Below are positions 36,399-46,593 of a stretch of DNA of 64,000 bases, piece by piece (the first letter of the stretch is position 1; each line of letters opens with the position of its first letter). The DNA is taken from the NCBI GenBank assembly GCA_013285405.1, contig CP053446.1:2899001-2963000 (forward strand), read 5' to 3'. Made by a program: the position numbers and the translations under genes. Below the pieces are notes generated by a model. That model saw only the letters and a list, made by a program, of their open reading frames with translations. It did no database searches and was not told where the DNA came from. This stretch comes from Ignavibacteriota bacterium. GTDB lineage: Bacteria > Bacteroidota > Ignavibacteria > Ignavibacteriales > Ignavibacteriaceae.

Positions 36399-37649
36399 AT
36401 GTATAAAAAAAGGCGTGTCGTAATTACTGGTATGGGTGTAGTTTCGCCTATTGGAATTGGTTTGCAGGAATATTGGCAGGCTTTGATTGAAGGGAGAAAC
36501 GGAGTAGATCTCATAACTCATTTCGACACTACAAAATTCGATACGAAATTTGCTGCTGAAGTAAAGAACTTCAAACCAGAAGATTATTTTGATAAAAAAG
36601 CTGCAAGACGGATGGATCGGTTTTGCCAGTTTGCTGTGGCAACTTCTGATATGGCAATGAAAGATTCAGGACTTGACCTTGATAAAATTGACAGAGACCG
36701 CTTTGGTGTTATTTATGGAAGTGGGATTGGTGGAATGAAAACATTGCAGGAACAGCATTTTAATTTCTTCAATGGGCTGGATCCCCATAAGATCAGCCCT
36801 TTCTTTATCCCTATGATGATCTCTGATATCGCTGCCGGACAAATTTCCATCAGGTTTGGTTTGAAAGGACCAAACTATGCTACAACTTCTGCCTGTGCTA
36901 CTGCTTCACACGCAATTGCTGATGCTTTCTTTCTAATTCAGAGAGGTAGTGTTGATTTAATGATGTGCGGCGGTTCAGAAGCTGCAATTACCGAAGTTTC
37001 AATCGGCGGATTCAATTCTATGCAGGCTTTGTCAGAATGGAATGATCGTTATAAAGAAGCTTCCCGTCCTTTTGATAAAGACAGGAATGGTTTTGTTATG
37101 GGCGAAGGAGCCGGAACTCTTATATTAGAAGATTATGATCATGCTGTAAGTCGCGGTGCAAAAATTCACGGTGAAATTATTGGTGTCGGACTTACAGGCG
37201 ATGCTCATCATATAACCGCACCAGCTCCTGAAGGTGAAGGTGCTTTCAGATCTATGAGAGAAGCAATCAGAGATGCAGGTATTGCTAAAGAGGAAATAGA
37301 TTTCATAAATGCTCACGGAACTTCTACTGAACTAAATGATCTTAACGAATCAAAAGCAATAAAAAATTTGTTTGGTGATCATGCATATAAATTGATCGTT
37401 GATTCCACTAAATCTATGACAGGGCATTTACTTGGTGCAGCAGGCGGAATAGAAGCTATTGCAACTGTTTTGGCAATTGAAAATAGTTTAGTTCCTCCAA
37501 CAATTAACCTTACTAATCCTGACCCTGTATGTGATTTGAATTATAGTCCGCTTAGTGCTACTAAAAAGGAAATTAAGTACGCAATAAGCAACACATTTGG
37601 GTTTGGTGGTCATAATGCTTCTCTATTGTTCAAAAAATTTGAGAAATAA
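36399..37649 (+). CDS. fabF: 3-oxoacyl-ACP synthase II (KAS II)
   Basis: A 416-residue condensing enzyme. RVVITGMGVVSPIG opens it; the nucleophile cysteine is in TTSACATASHAIADA, the two histidines in INAHGTSTELND and SMTGHLLGAAGG. It elongates acyl-ACP with malonyl-ACP. A GGGAGAA ribosome-site-like string lies before the ATG. Follows acpP by 72 bases. Confidence 0.95.
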   Translation: MYKKRRVVITGMGVVSPIGIGLQEYWQALIEGRNGVDLITHFDTTKFDTKFAAEVKNFKPEDYFDKKAARRMDRFCQFAVATSDMAMKDSGLDLDKIDRDRFGVIYGSGIGGMKTLQEQHFNFFNGLDPHKISPFFIPMMISDIAAGQISIRFGLKGPNYATTSACATASHAIADAFFLIQRGSVDLMMCGGSEAAITEVSIGGFNSMQALSEWNDRYKEASRPFDKDRNGFVMGEGAGTLILEDYDHAVSRGAKIHGEIIGVGLTGDAHHITAPAPEGEGAFRSMREAIRDAGIAKEEIDFINAHGTSTELNDLNESKAIKNLFGDHAYKLIVDSTKSMTGHLLGAAGGIEAIATVLAIENSLVPPTINLTNPDPVCDLNYSPLSATKKEIKYAISNTFGFGGHNASLLFKKFEK

Positions 37650-37651
37650 AT

Positions 37652-38419
37652 TTGACTTCTGGCTTCTCGCGATTTTTCGAATTTTTTAAGCCGCAAAAAA
37701 AAGAGTTCACTTCATCGGAAACTCAATTCTCATTTCCACAGGAAAAATTTAATCAGCTTGAAAAAATGATCGGGACAACAATTGGTAATAAGAAGATTTA
37801 CGTTGAAGCACTTATTCACCGCTCTTTCCTTGAGGAAAATGAACAATTCTCTTTTTCTAATGAACGGCTTGAGTTTTTGGGGGATTCTGTTCTGAATCTC
37901 ATTATCGGTGAATACTTATTCAACAAATTTCCGAATGAAGAAGAAGGATTTCTCACTAAAGTAAGAGCAAAGCTGGTTAACAGGAATGCATTAAGCCTTG
38001 TTGCCGAAGATATGGATCTTGCTGAATTATTAATCTTGAGCAGTAGTCTTCCAAAGTCAATTACGCACAATTCCAAATCAATGCTATCAGATGCACTTGA
38101 AGCTTTAATTGGTGCAATCTATCTAGATAAAGGAATTGAGACCTGCAAGCAGTTCATTCAGAAGAAAATTCTTGAACCTGCACTAAAGAACGGCGATCAT
38201 CTCATAGATGAAAATTATAAAAGTCAGCTTCTTGAATATGCACAGGCGAATAAACTTGCAATACCAGTTTACCAGATAGTGAGTGAAGATGGACCTCACC
38301 ACGATAAAACCTTCACCGCTGAAGTGATCATTGGAGAAAAAGTTCTTGGTGAAGGTAAAGGCAAAAGCAAAAAAGAAGCTGAGCAGAATGCTGCACAGGT
38401 TGCGCTGAAGAGAATTTGA
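37652..38419 (+). CDS. rnc: Ribonuclease III
   Basis: A 255-residue double-strand RNA nuclease beginning at TTG two bases after fabF. The catalytic signature NERLEFLGDSVLNLIIGEYLF and the second acidic cluster SDALEALIGAIYLDKG form the active site; the C-terminal dsRNA-binding domain runs from KSQLLEYAQ to KKEAEQNAAQVALKRI. A 40-residue N-terminal extension before the nuclease domain is present. The acpP-fabF-rnc order is conserved in many bacteria. Confidence 0.92.
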   Translation: MTSGFSRFFEFFKPQKKEFTSSETQFSFPQEKFNQLEKMIGTTIGNKKIYVEALIHRSFLEENEQFSFSNERLEFLGDSVLNLIIGEYLFNKFPNEEEGFLTKVRAKLVNRNALSLVAEDMDLAELLILSSSLPKSITHNSKSMLSDALEALIGAIYLDKGIETCKQFIQKKILEPALKNGDHLIDENYKSQLLEYAQANKLAIPVYQIVSEDGPHHDKTFTAEVIIGEKVLGEGKGKSKKEAEQNAAQVALKRI

Positions 38420-38541
38420 ATTTCTGATTCACTGCATATCCTCCAATTTCTGCTTCAATTAATTTCACTTATTTCCTTAAATTTATCATACAAAAATTTT
38501 TCTGTTCTTAATACTCACATATTATTCAAAGAAAGCAGCCA

Positions 38542-41442
38542 ATGAAAGAATTCGATAACCCCGATAAATTTGTTGACAGGCATATCGGTCCAAATCAATA
38601 TGAAAGAAACGAAATGGCAAAAGCCTGTGGTGTCAGTTCAGTAGATGATTTAATTGATCAAACAGTACCTGAAAATATCAGACTTAAAGAACCGTCAGCA
38701 TTAAATCCTCCTGTAAATGAACATATCTTTTTGGAGGACTTAAAAAATATTTCACTCAAGAATAAAGTGTATAAATCATACATCGGAATGGGATATTATC
38801 CTTCAATACTTCCAACAGTAATTCAAAGAAATATTCTTGAAAATCCCGGCTGGTACACTCAATATACACCGTATCAGGCAGAAATTGCGCAGGGCAGACT
38901 TGAAGCATTATTGAATTTTCAAACTGTTATTTCAGATTTGACAGCAATGGAAATTGCAAATGCTTCTTTGCTTGATGAGGGAACAGCCGCTGCTGAAGCA
39001 ATGCATATGTTTTATTCGCTTCGTCCGAAAGAAAAAAAGAATGCAAATGTATTTTTTGTCTCCGAAGAAGTCTATCCTCAAACTCTGGATGTTCTAAAGA
39101 CGAGATCAAATCCACTTGGAATTGAAATTAGAATTGGTCGTACACAAGATGCTCTGCTTACTGATGATATTTTTGGAATATTAGTCCAGTATCCGGCGGG
39201 TTATGGTGAAGTAAAAGATTACACTTCAATGTTTCAACAAGCAAGTGAAAAGAAAATATTTAAGATAGTTGCTGCTGATTTATTGAGTCTGACAATATTA
39301 AAACCACCGGGAGAATTTGGTGCTGATTGTGTCGTAGGCAATTCACAAAGGTTTGGAATTCCAATGGGGCTTGGCGGACCACACGCTGCGTACTTTGCAA
39401 CAAGAGAAGAATATAAACGAAATATTCCCGGAAGAATTATCGGAGTTTCGATTGATGCAGATAACAATCGTGCATTGAGGATGGCTTTGCAAACAAGAGA
39501 ACAACACATAAAACGTGAAAGAGCAACTAGTAATATTTGTACTGCTCAGGTGCTGCTCGCAGTTATAGCCGGGTTTTATGCTGTTTATCACGGCGCTGAA
39601 GGATTGAAAGCGATTGCTCTCAGAATTAATAAGTTTGCAAAGATGTTCAATCTTGCGTTAAAGTATTTTGGGTTCAAACAATTAAATAAATCTTTCTTTG
39701 ATACTCTTCTGATTGAAACTGATAAAGTTATGCTCGAAAAAATCAAAGCAGAAGCATTAAAACGCCAGGTTAATTTCAGATACATCAACGATACTCATAT
39801 AGGAATTTCATTTGCTGAAACGGTTGAAGAGAGAGATATCAAAAAACTATTTGAAATATTTGGAAAGATTACAGGTAAATCGTTCGATGATAAATTATTG
39901 AGAGAATATTTTGCTGCTGCGGATAAGGGTAACGAAATTCTTCTGCCAAGAACTTCTTCATATCTTACTCATCCGGTTTTCAAAATGTACAGAACGGAAA
40001 CCGAACTCCTTCGATATATGAAGAAACTGGAAAATAAAGATTTATCACTCGCACATTCCATGATTCCGCTTGGTTCGTGTACTATGAAATTAAATGCAAC
40101 AACTGAAATGACTGCAATTACATGGGATGAGTTTGCGCATATTCATCCGTTTGTTCCGAAAGATCAGGCGGAAGGTTATCACGAAATATTTAATGAACTT
40201 GAAAAAGATCTTGCTGAAATTACTGGTCTCGAAGCTGTTTCATTGCAGCCAAATTCAGGTGCACAGGGTGAATATGCTGGCTTGATGGTTATCAGGGCAT
40301 ATCAGAAAGATCAGGGACAATCAAACAGGAATGTTGTTCTGATTCCTTCATCAGCTCACGGGACAAATCCAGCAAGTGCAGTTATGGCAGGAATGAAAGT
40401 AGTTGTTGTGAAATGCGATGATCGAGGAAATATTGATGTAAGTGATTTGAAAGCAAGAGCAGAAGAGCACAAACAAAATCTTTCTGCTTTGATGATTACT
40501 TATCCATCAACTCATGGTGTGTTTGAAGAAAGCGTTATCGAAATTTGTAAAACCATTCACAACAATGGCGGACAGGTCTATATGGATGGTGCAAATCTGA
40601 ATGCGCAGCTTGGTCTTACTAATCCCGGATTAATTGGTGCTGATGTTTGTCATCTAAATCTGCATAAAACTTTCTGTATTCCTCACGGCGGGGGTGGACC
40701 CGGAGCCGGACCGATAGCTGTTGCCAAACATCTTGTTCCTTTTTTACCTGGACATCCGGTAGTAAATATTAATCGGGATAAATCAATTACTGCCGTTTCT
40801 GCTGCTCCTTGGGGAAGTGCACTTATCACTCTTATCTCCTATGCGTATATTAAATTGATGGGTACAGAAGGATTAACTTTAACTTCCAAAGCAGCAATTC
40901 TGAATGCGAATTATATGATGGCAAAACTAAAAGATACTTTCAAAGTTCTTTATACAGGATTAAACGGAAGAGTTGGACACGAATTAATTTTTGATATGCG
41001 CGAGTTTAAACATTCCTGTAATATTGAAGTCGAAGACATTGCAAAACGATTAATGGATTATGGATTCCACGCACCAACAGTTTCATTTCCGGTTCCTGGA
41101 ACATTGATGGTTGAACCGACTGAAAGCGAATCAAAAGCAGAAATTGACCGGTATTGCGAAGCACTTCTTTCTATCAGAGAAGAAATTCGTGAAATCGAGG
41201 AAGGTAAATACAGCAAAGAAGATAATGTGCTGAAAAATTCTCCTCATACAATGAACTCTGTTATTTCTGATGATTGGAAATATTCATACAAAAGAGAAAA
41301 GGCTGCTTATCCATTACCTTTTACACGAGATGGAAAGTTCTGGCCAACTGTTCGACGAGTTGACAACGCTTATGGAGACAGAAATCTTGTATGCAGTTGT
41401 TTACCAATTGAAGAATACATACAGGAAACAGTTACTCAATAG
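38542..41442 (+). CDS. gcvP: Glycine dehydrogenase (decarboxylating), P protein
   Basis: A 966-residue full-length (fused alpha-beta) P protein of the glycine cleavage system. The N-terminal half starts [16 protein letters not shown]; the PLP-binding lysine is in [21 protein letters not shown] in the C-terminal half. It decarboxylates glycine and passes aminomethyl to the lipoyl H protein. The T, H and L genes are not in the window. No glycine riboswitch is recognisable in the 120 bases upstream. Confidence 0.95.
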   Translation: MKEFDNPDKFVDRHIGPNQYERNEMAKACGVSSVDDLIDQTVPENIRLKEPSALNPPVNEHIFLEDLKNISLKNKVYKSYIGMGYYPSILPTVIQRNILENPGWYTQYTPYQAEIAQGRLEALLNFQTVISDLTAMEIANASLLDEGTAAAEAMHMFYSLRPKEKKNANVFFVSEEVYPQTLDVLKTRSNPLGIEIRIGRTQDALLTDDIFGILVQYPAGYGEVKDYTSMFQQASEKKIFKIVAADLLSLTILKPPGEFGADCVVGNSQRFGIPMGLGGPHAAYFATREEYKRNIPGRIIGVSIDADNNRALRMALQTREQHIKRERATSNICTAQVLLAVIAGFYAVYHGAEGLKAIALRINKFAKMFNLALKYFGFKQLNKSFFDTLLIETDKVMLEKIKAEALKRQVNFRYINDTHIGISFAETVEERDIKKLFEIFGKITGKSFDDKLLREYFAAADKGNEILLPRTSSYLTHPVFKMYRTETELLRYMKKLENKDLSLAHSMIPLGSCTMKLNATTEMTAITWDEFAHIHPFVPKDQAEGYHEIFNELEKDLAEITGLEAVSLQPNSGAQGEYAGLMVIRAYQKDQGQSNRNVVLIPSSAHGTNPASAVMAGMKVVVVKCDDRGNIDVSDLKARAEEHKQNLSALMITYPSTHGVFEESVIEICKTIHNNGGQVYMDGANLNAQLGLTNPGLIGADVCHLNLHKTFCIPHGGGGPGAGPIAVAKHLVPFLPGHPVVNINRDKSITAVSAAPWGSALITLISYAYIKLMGTEGLTLTSKAAILNANYMMAKLKDTFKVLYTGLNGRVGHELIFDMREFKHSCNIEVEDIAKRLMDYGFHAPTVSFPVPGTLMVEPTESESKAEIDRYCEALLSIREEIREIEEGKYSKEDNVLKNSPHTMNSVISDDWKYSYKREKAAYPLPFTRDGKFWPTVRRVDNAYGDRNLVCSCLPIEEYIQETVTQ

Positions 41443-41557
41443 AAAAATAAATTAACTTGAATGTTTCAGTATGATGATTATTTTGTTTACGTATAATTAA
41501 AAAAATAAGCTGAAACAATCATTTAAATATATATTGAATCTTTTTCTGCAAAGGAAG

Positions 41558-42892
41558 ATGAAATCTTTCACATTAATGAAAATGATCTTCCTTTTTTTTA
41601 CTCCCATCTTTCTCCAGGCTCAATCCGATACTTTGTTTTATGAAGGTGAATATTCTATTATCGTTGATTCTATATTAATCACCGGTAATGATATCACTGA
41701 AGATTTTATAATCCTGAGAGAATTAACATTCGGTATCGGCGATACGCTTAATTACCATCTTGCATCATACAATCGTGAACGTATTTATAGTTTAAGAATA
41801 TTTAATGAAGTTAAACTTGTGCCATTCTTATATAACGGAAAAAACTTTTTACGAATTGAAATTGAAGAAAGCTGGTATATTTATCCGCTGCCATTTGTTA
41901 ATCTAAAAGATAAAGACTGGAATAAAATTTCTTACGGTCTTGCTGTTTCGTTATTGAACTTCAGAGGCAGGAATGAAACTTTAAGCGGTTACGCAGCATT
42001 TGGTTATGATCCATCGTTTGGGTTCTCATATTTCAATCCGAATATATCCTACAATCATAATTTGAATTTTCAAGTAAAGCTTGGTTTTAGTACATCTACA
42101 AATAAAAGTTCTCAGGCTGAACAACTTTATGGTAAACAATTCGAGCAGAAGAATTTTAGTTCCAGAGTTCAATTGGGCAAAAGATTTGGGAATTATCATT
42201 GGGCATATCTCAGAACAGGTTTTGATTATGTAGAAACTCCTTTTTACATACATGGAGTTAATGCATCTGAAAGTAGCATTGACAGAACAGTTGTTGCCGG
42301 AGTAAGTTATGTTTATGATACAAGAGATTTATCACTATATGCTGCTGATGGAATTTATGCACTTGCAAGTTTAGAATTTAAAGGATTGGGTATCAACGGA
42401 ATTAATTACCGGGTTGCAGATTTAGATTTCAGAGAGTACAGAAAAATTATAGAAAAATTCACTGCAAAGTGGCGTGTTTCCTTAAGACATACTGCGGGTA
42501 AAACTGTACCGTATTATGATTATTCTTTCCTCGGTTATTCAGAACGTGTCCGCGGCTATTTTCATAATACTGAAAGTGAGGGTAACGATAGATTTTTGGG
42601 CTCAGTTGAAATAAACTATCCAATTATTGAAGAGACGAGAATTAATCTCTATTGGATCCCACTCTTACCGAATTCGTTATTATCGTATCGTGTTGCAATA
42701 ATCGCAGGATTATTTGGTGATACGGGTGTAACACGAAACAATGGCGATCCATTTATGATTAAAAATTTTTATACCGGATATGGGACAGGTATATCATTTC
42801 TGCTTCTTCCTTATTTTATTTTCAGACTCGAATTTGCGATAAACGATAATGGTCACACAGAATGGATTTTCGATCTTGGCGCATCTTTCTGA
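41558..42892 (+). CDS. BamA/TamA-like outer membrane protein (Omp85) with one POTRA
   Basis: About 444 residues. A signal peptide (FTLMKMIFLFFTPIFLQAQ) is followed by one POTRA-like unit (SIIVDSILITGNDITEDFIILRELTFGIGDTLN...RIYSLRIFNEVKL, about residues 30-110) and a beta-barrel domain of the surface antigen D15 type to the aromatic C-terminus (WIFDLGASF). SFLGYSERVRGYF is the Omp85 lid-loop (VRGF/Y) motif. With only one POTRA it is shorter than BamA and resembles small Omp85 proteins of Bacteroidota. TTG 41534 and ATG 41576 are alternative starts. Confidence 0.82.
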   Translation: MKSFTLMKMIFLFFTPIFLQAQSDTLFYEGEYSIIVDSILITGNDITEDFIILRELTFGIGDTLNYHLASYNRERIYSLRIFNEVKLVPFLYNGKNFLRIEIEESWYIYPLPFVNLKDKDWNKISYGLAVSLLNFRGRNETLSGYAAFGYDPSFGFSYFNPNISYNHNLNFQVKLGFSTSTNKSSQAEQLYGKQFEQKNFSSRVQLGKRFGNYHWAYLRTGFDYVETPFYIHGVNASESSIDRTVVAGVSYVYDTRDLSLYAADGIYALASLEFKGLGINGINYRVADLDFREYRKIIEKFTAKWRVSLRHTAGKTVPYYDYSFLGYSERVRGYFHNTESEGNDRFLGSVEINYPIIEETRINLYWIPLLPNSLLSYRVAIIAGLFGDTGVTRNNGDPFMIKNFYTGYGTGISFLLLPYFIFRLEFAINDNGHTEWIFDLGASF

Positions 42893-43572
42893 TATAGAAT
42901 TGTATTATACACCAGCAGAATTAATCCGAGATGATAAATTAATCCTTTCAGGAGATGAATTCCATCATTCAACAAATGTGATGAGAAACAAGATTGGTGA
43001 TACACTATATGTTACCGATGGTCAGGGAATAATATATACTTCAAAAATTATTTCAATTCAAAAAAGTGAATTAAGTGCACTGATTGTTGACAGCAAAAAG
43101 CAGCTAAATGAATCAGGAAATATTTGGTTTTGCATCCCTTCGTTAAAAAAACCTGATCGCCTTAAATTTGCTTTTGAAAAATGCGTCGAACTTGGAATAA
43201 TTAATTTCATACTTTTCACTTCGAGGAATGCAGTCTCGACAAAAGTTATTCCTCATAAATTTCAGAAAACTGTTCTTGCAGCAATGAAGCAATCACTTAG
43301 AGCTTTCATTCCACAGATTTTATCTTCATCTTTTGGTGAGATAATGAATCTTGATGGTAATAAGTTTTTATTCGATCAGAGTGCAGGTAAAAAATACGAT
43401 GGAACAGTAAACAATAAAGAAACTACCTACTTTTTATTTGGACCTGAAGCGTGGATTTCATAAATCTGAAATAGAAAAAGTAAATTCTGAAAATCAATTC
43501 ACTTTATCTCCGCACCGGCTTAGAAGCGAAACTGCTGTTGTAAAGTGTGCATCTTTGCTAAATCTTACCTAA
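42849..43572 (+). pseudogene. rsmE: 16S rRNA m3U1498 methyltransferase, frameshifted
   Basis: The first part (ELYYTPAELI...LSGDEFHHSTNVMR) is RsmE, but at LFGPE the frame runs into AWIS and a stop at 43463. Skipping the C at 43450 restores GPEGGFHKSEIEKV and then LSPHRLRSETAVVKCASLLNLT to the stop at 43570-43572, which is the proper SPOUT-knot ending. So a single extra base disrupts the SAM-binding knot. The true start is uncertain: ATG 42849 overlaps the Omp85 gene; TTG 42876 or 42900 are alternatives. The enzyme would methylate U1498 of 16S rRNA. Confidence 0.82.
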
Positions 43573-43624
43573 AAAATTATTCTTTATCACCTAAAAGTTC
43601 ATCAATTTATAACTTTAAAAACGA

Positions 43625-43697
43625 CCCAGTGTTGGGGTAACACTGGGCGCCGACCCTTTTTGCTTCAAAGGGCAGGGGAGAACCCTTCGAAAGGGTC
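43625..43697. repeat. Double-hairpin palindromic element
   Basis: CCCAGTGTT (43625-43633) pairs with AACACTGGG (43639-43647), and GACCCTTT (43652-43659) pairs with AAAGGGTC (43690-43697). The element is GC-richer than its surroundings and sits just after rsmE, in front of a convergent minus-strand gene. It may act as a bidirectional terminator or be one of the mobile palindromes seen elsewhere in the window. Confidence 0.65.
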
Positions 43698-43802
43698 AAA
43701 ATTTATTCTTGTGGAACTAAAATAGTCCGAGGGCAGATATTCGTAATTGTTAATTCAAAATATTCTAAAGGTCTATTTCAACAATAATCCCCCGTTTAAA
43801 TT

Positions 43803-44162
43803 CTATTCGCTCCCGGCTGTCATTACTAAACTCCACCAATCTTTTTCAAGAACGTCATATTTCATTTTCTGCTTTGAATCAAGAAGAGATTCAATCTTAG
43901 TATTAATTGAAGAGATAAGATCTTGTTTATCCTTGTATCTGATCTCACCTGAACCGGCAGTTATTTTTTGTAGTTCACTCCCGTAAGTTTTAAGCAAGTC
44001 TGTTACTGCAGTTTTCTGTGAATCATTTAGTAAGAGTTTCATCCCAAGTTTATTTGTGAGATCAGCAATTTCTTTATCTGTTAATTTCGGACTCATATCG
44101 GTTTGTGCGAACATAGTAACGCAAACAAAAAACATTATGCAAAAAATTGCTATCCTTTTCAT
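43803..44162 (-). CDS. Small secreted protein of unknown function
   Basis: A 119-residue protein with a signal peptide (KRIAIFCIMFFVCVTMFAQ). The mature part is helical and charged: LTDKEIADLTNKLGMKLLLNDSQKTAVTDLLKTYGSEL...SINTKIESLLDSKQKMKYDVLEKDWW. The pattern of NDSQKTAVTDLL and DSKQKMKYD recalls periplasmic metal-sensing or chaperone-like (Spy/CpxP, LTxxQ) helical proteins, but no LTxxQ repeat is clear. Transcribed alone. Confidence 0.6.
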   Translation of the reverse strand: MKRIAIFCIMFFVCVTMFAQTDMSPKLTDKEIADLTNKLGMKLLLNDSQKTAVTDLLKTYGSELQKITAGSGEIRYKDKQDLISSINTKIESLLDSKQKMKYDVLEKDWWSLVMTAGSE

Positions 44163-44337
44163 AATTACTCGCTGTTTGTTGTTGAATAATCAATAATTTC
44201 TACAGGCTAAACTACAATATGCTATGACGATTGTCAATGCATACAATTAATATTATTTGAAAAGAAATCTAATTTGCGGATATTCACATTCAATATTTTG
44301 TTATTGTTACAAATTTTCTAATCGAGCTAATCATTAA

Positions 44338-45256
44338 TTGAATTCTAAAGAAGAAACTGCCTTAAGTATATTATCCCGATATATTCGAATTCTCACTCAG
44401 GAAAATTTTAAAGTATCTGAACCCATTAAAAATGAATATTCGTATCAGGTTTTCATAAGTAAAAGAAATGAAAAAATTTCTCTCCTCGTTTTCTTCGGAA
44501 AGAAGGGAAACAAAATTGTAATTCAGGGAAATAAAGATCTGAAAATTTATAGAGAAGTGAATGATTTAATTTTTGGAGAACGATTGATTCGGGAAGATAA
44601 ATTAGATGTTGAACCAGCTTATCCGTACATCGGTACTTGATGAATCTGGTAAAGGTGATTTCTTCGGTCCCTTGGTAATTGCCGGAGTTTATGTTACGCC
44701 GACAGCCGGAATTGAATTAAAACAATTGGGGATCAGGGATAGTAAAGAGTTGAGCGATCCTCAAATAAAATTTCTTGCTTCTCATTTAGTTAAATTTGAT
44801 GAGGTCGTTTATGATTTAGTGATTATAAGTCCTGAAAAGTATAATCAATTATATGAAAAGATGGGAAATCTGAATTTGATTATGGGCTGGGCTCATGCAA
44901 AAGTTATTGAAAATTTGCTCAACAAATGCAAAGCTGAATATGCTATCAGTGATAAATTTGGAAGCGAAAAAATAATATTTGATTCATTGCAGCAGAAGGG
45001 GAGGCAAATCAATCTCAATCAAGTTACAAAAGCTGAGAAATTTATTGCTGTTGCTGCTGCATCCGTTCTCGCTCGTGATGCTGTAATAAATTGGTTTAAG
45101 ATTCACAGCAAAAAATTTAATTTTGAAATTCCTAAAGGAGCATCTAACGAAGTTGAACTCTCAGCAGCAAAGCTTCGGGCTAAATTTGGGGAAGAAATAG
45201 TAAAGAAGCTGGTTAAGCTTCATTTCAAAACTTCACGTAAAGTTTTTAATCAGTAA
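44338..45256 (+). pseudogene. rnhC: Ribonuclease HIII, frameshifted at the active-site junction
   Basis: Two overlapping frames together make one RNase HIII of about 305 residues. The first (100 residues) is the N-terminal TBP-like substrate-binding domain ending in YPYIGT; the second carries the catalytic domain beginning DESGKGDFFGPLVIAG. Removing one T at 44637-44638 joins them as YPYIGTDESGKGDFFG, the invariant family sequence. Further active-site regions are IRDSKELSD and AVAAASVLARDAV. In frame 0 the shift creates ACT-TGA-TGA. It degrades RNA of RNA-DNA hybrids. Loss, base error or +1 frameshifting are all possible. Confidence 0.85.
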
Positions 45257-45265
45257 GGAAAAATA

Positions 45266-46369
45266 ATGGACAGCAATTCGGAAGTAAGAAAAATAGGAAT
45301 ATTAACCGGTGGCGGCGATTGTCCCGGTCTAAATGCAGTGATTCGTGGTGTTACGAAACCAGCTCATGATCATGGTATGACGGTTTTTGGAATACTTGAT
45401 GGTTTTGAAGGATTTGTAGAAGGAAAAACTATTGAGTTACGAAATGAGGATGTTTCAGGAATACTTTCACACGGTGGAACTATTCTCGGTTCATCGAATA
45501 AAGGAGACCCATTTCACTGGCCTGTTGAGAAGGATGGTAAAATAGAAATTGTAGATAAATCTCAGAAAGTTTTGCGCAATTACAAAGCATTGGATCTCGA
45601 TGCAGTGATTGCTATCGGTGGAGATGGAACCATGCACATCTGTAAGAAATTAATGGAATTGGGAATCAACATAGTTGGAGTTCCTAAAACTATCGACAAT
45701 GATCTGGAAGCTACTGACATGACTTTCGGTCATGATTCAGCAGTTTATGTTGTATCAGAAGCCTTGGACAGATTGCATACAACTGCATCTGCACATCATC
45801 GCGTAATAGTCGTTGAAGTTATGGGAAGATATGCTGGATGGATTGCTCTTCATGGTGGTTTGGCAGGCGGTGCAGATTTAATACTAATTCCTGAGTTTCC
45901 ATTCTCTTGGGAATGTGTTTATGATAAAATTCATAAACGGGATCTTCAGGGAAAAAGATTTAGTCTGGTCTGTGTTGCTGAAGGAGCAAAACCAATTGGA
46001 GGAGAATTAGTAACAAAAGGAACAGATCCTAAACGAACTGACCCTATTCAACTCGGCGGAATTGGAAAAGTAGTTGCAGACAACATCGAAAAGAATACAG
46101 GCAGAGAAACTCGTGTAACAGTTCTTGGTCATTTGCAAAGAGGGGGAAGTCCTACTCCTTACGATAGAATATTAGCTACAAAGTTTGGTGCTTTTGCGAT
46201 TAGTCTTGCAGCAAAGAAAAAATTCGGAAAGATGGCTGCGCTGCGCGGTGACGAAATAGTTGGAGTTGATATTTCTGAAGCTATATCGAAACAAAAATTA
46301 GTAAAACCAGATAATCAAGCTGTGTTAACAGCACGTGCAATTGGAATTAGTTTCGGTGATGAAAAATGA
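45266..46369 (+). CDS. 6-phosphofructokinase, predicted ATP-dependent (group III type)
   Basis: A 367-residue PFK. The donor motif is GGDG (118-121) while the next loop is PKTIDND (140-146), the combination found in the group III enzymes of actinobacteria and relatives, several of which use ATP. GILTGGGDCPGLNAVIRG opens it and LGHLQRGGSPTPYDR is the substrate loop. It begins 9 bases after rnhC. Together with the GGDD paralogue at 8282 the cell would have two PFKs with different donors. Donor choice is predicted from residues only. Confidence 0.9.
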   Translation: MDSNSEVRKIGILTGGGDCPGLNAVIRGVTKPAHDHGMTVFGILDGFEGFVEGKTIELRNEDVSGILSHGGTILGSSNKGDPFHWPVEKDGKIEIVDKSQKVLRNYKALDLDAVIAIGGDGTMHICKKLMELGINIVGVPKTIDNDLEATDMTFGHDSAVYVVSEALDRLHTTASAHHRVIVVEVMGRYAGWIALHGGLAGGADLILIPEFPFSWECVYDKIHKRDLQGKRFSLVCVAEGAKPIGGELVTKGTDPKRTDPIQLGGIGKVVADNIEKNTGRETRVTVLGHLQRGGSPTPYDRILATKFGAFAISLAAKKKFGKMAALRGDEIVGVDISEAISKQKLVKPDNQAVLTARAIGISFGDEK

Positions 46370-46483
46370 ATAATTCTTCAATGAGTATTTATTGATTTTG
46401 GGGTTGTAAGGCTATATATTTGGGCTGCTTTTTTCAAACGTTAATGTTTGAAATTTATTGGTTGTTGTTAGAATTTTAAACAC

Positions 46484-46558
46484 GGGGTCGTAGTTCAGTT
46501 TGGTTAGAACGCCTGCCTGTCACGCAGGAGGTCGCGAGTTCGAGTCTCGTCGGCCCCG
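46484..46558 (+). tRNA. tRNA-Asp (GTC)
   Basis: A 75-base cloverleaf: acceptor GGGGTCG/CGGCCCC, D-arm GTTC/GAAC, anticodon arm CCTGC-CTGTCAC-GCAGG with anticodon GTC, T-arm GCGAG-TTCGAGT-CTCGT and discriminator G. CCA is not encoded. Its last 16 bases from AGTCTCGTC on, with the CA that follows, and the terminator behind it are repeated at every unit of the array that follows. Confidence 0.96.
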
Positions 46559-46559
46559 C

Positions 46560-46589
46560 AAAAACTCATCATAATCGGTGAGTTTTTTT
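46560..46589 (+). terminator. tRNA-Asp terminator, duplicated in each array unit
   Basis: AAAACTCATC pairs with GGTGAGTTTT (ten pairs, one G-U) around ATAATC, followed by a T run. It ends 5 bases before the ATG of the first GIY-YIG ORF, leaving almost no leader for that gene. The same hairpin precedes each of the other four ORFs. Confidence 0.85.
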
Positions 46590-46593
46590 ATTT

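Noticed and set aside
38420..38541. Glycine riboswitch before gcvP
   Set aside because: The 120-base leader lacks the conserved GGAGA/CCGAAGG-type elements and tandem aptamer structure.
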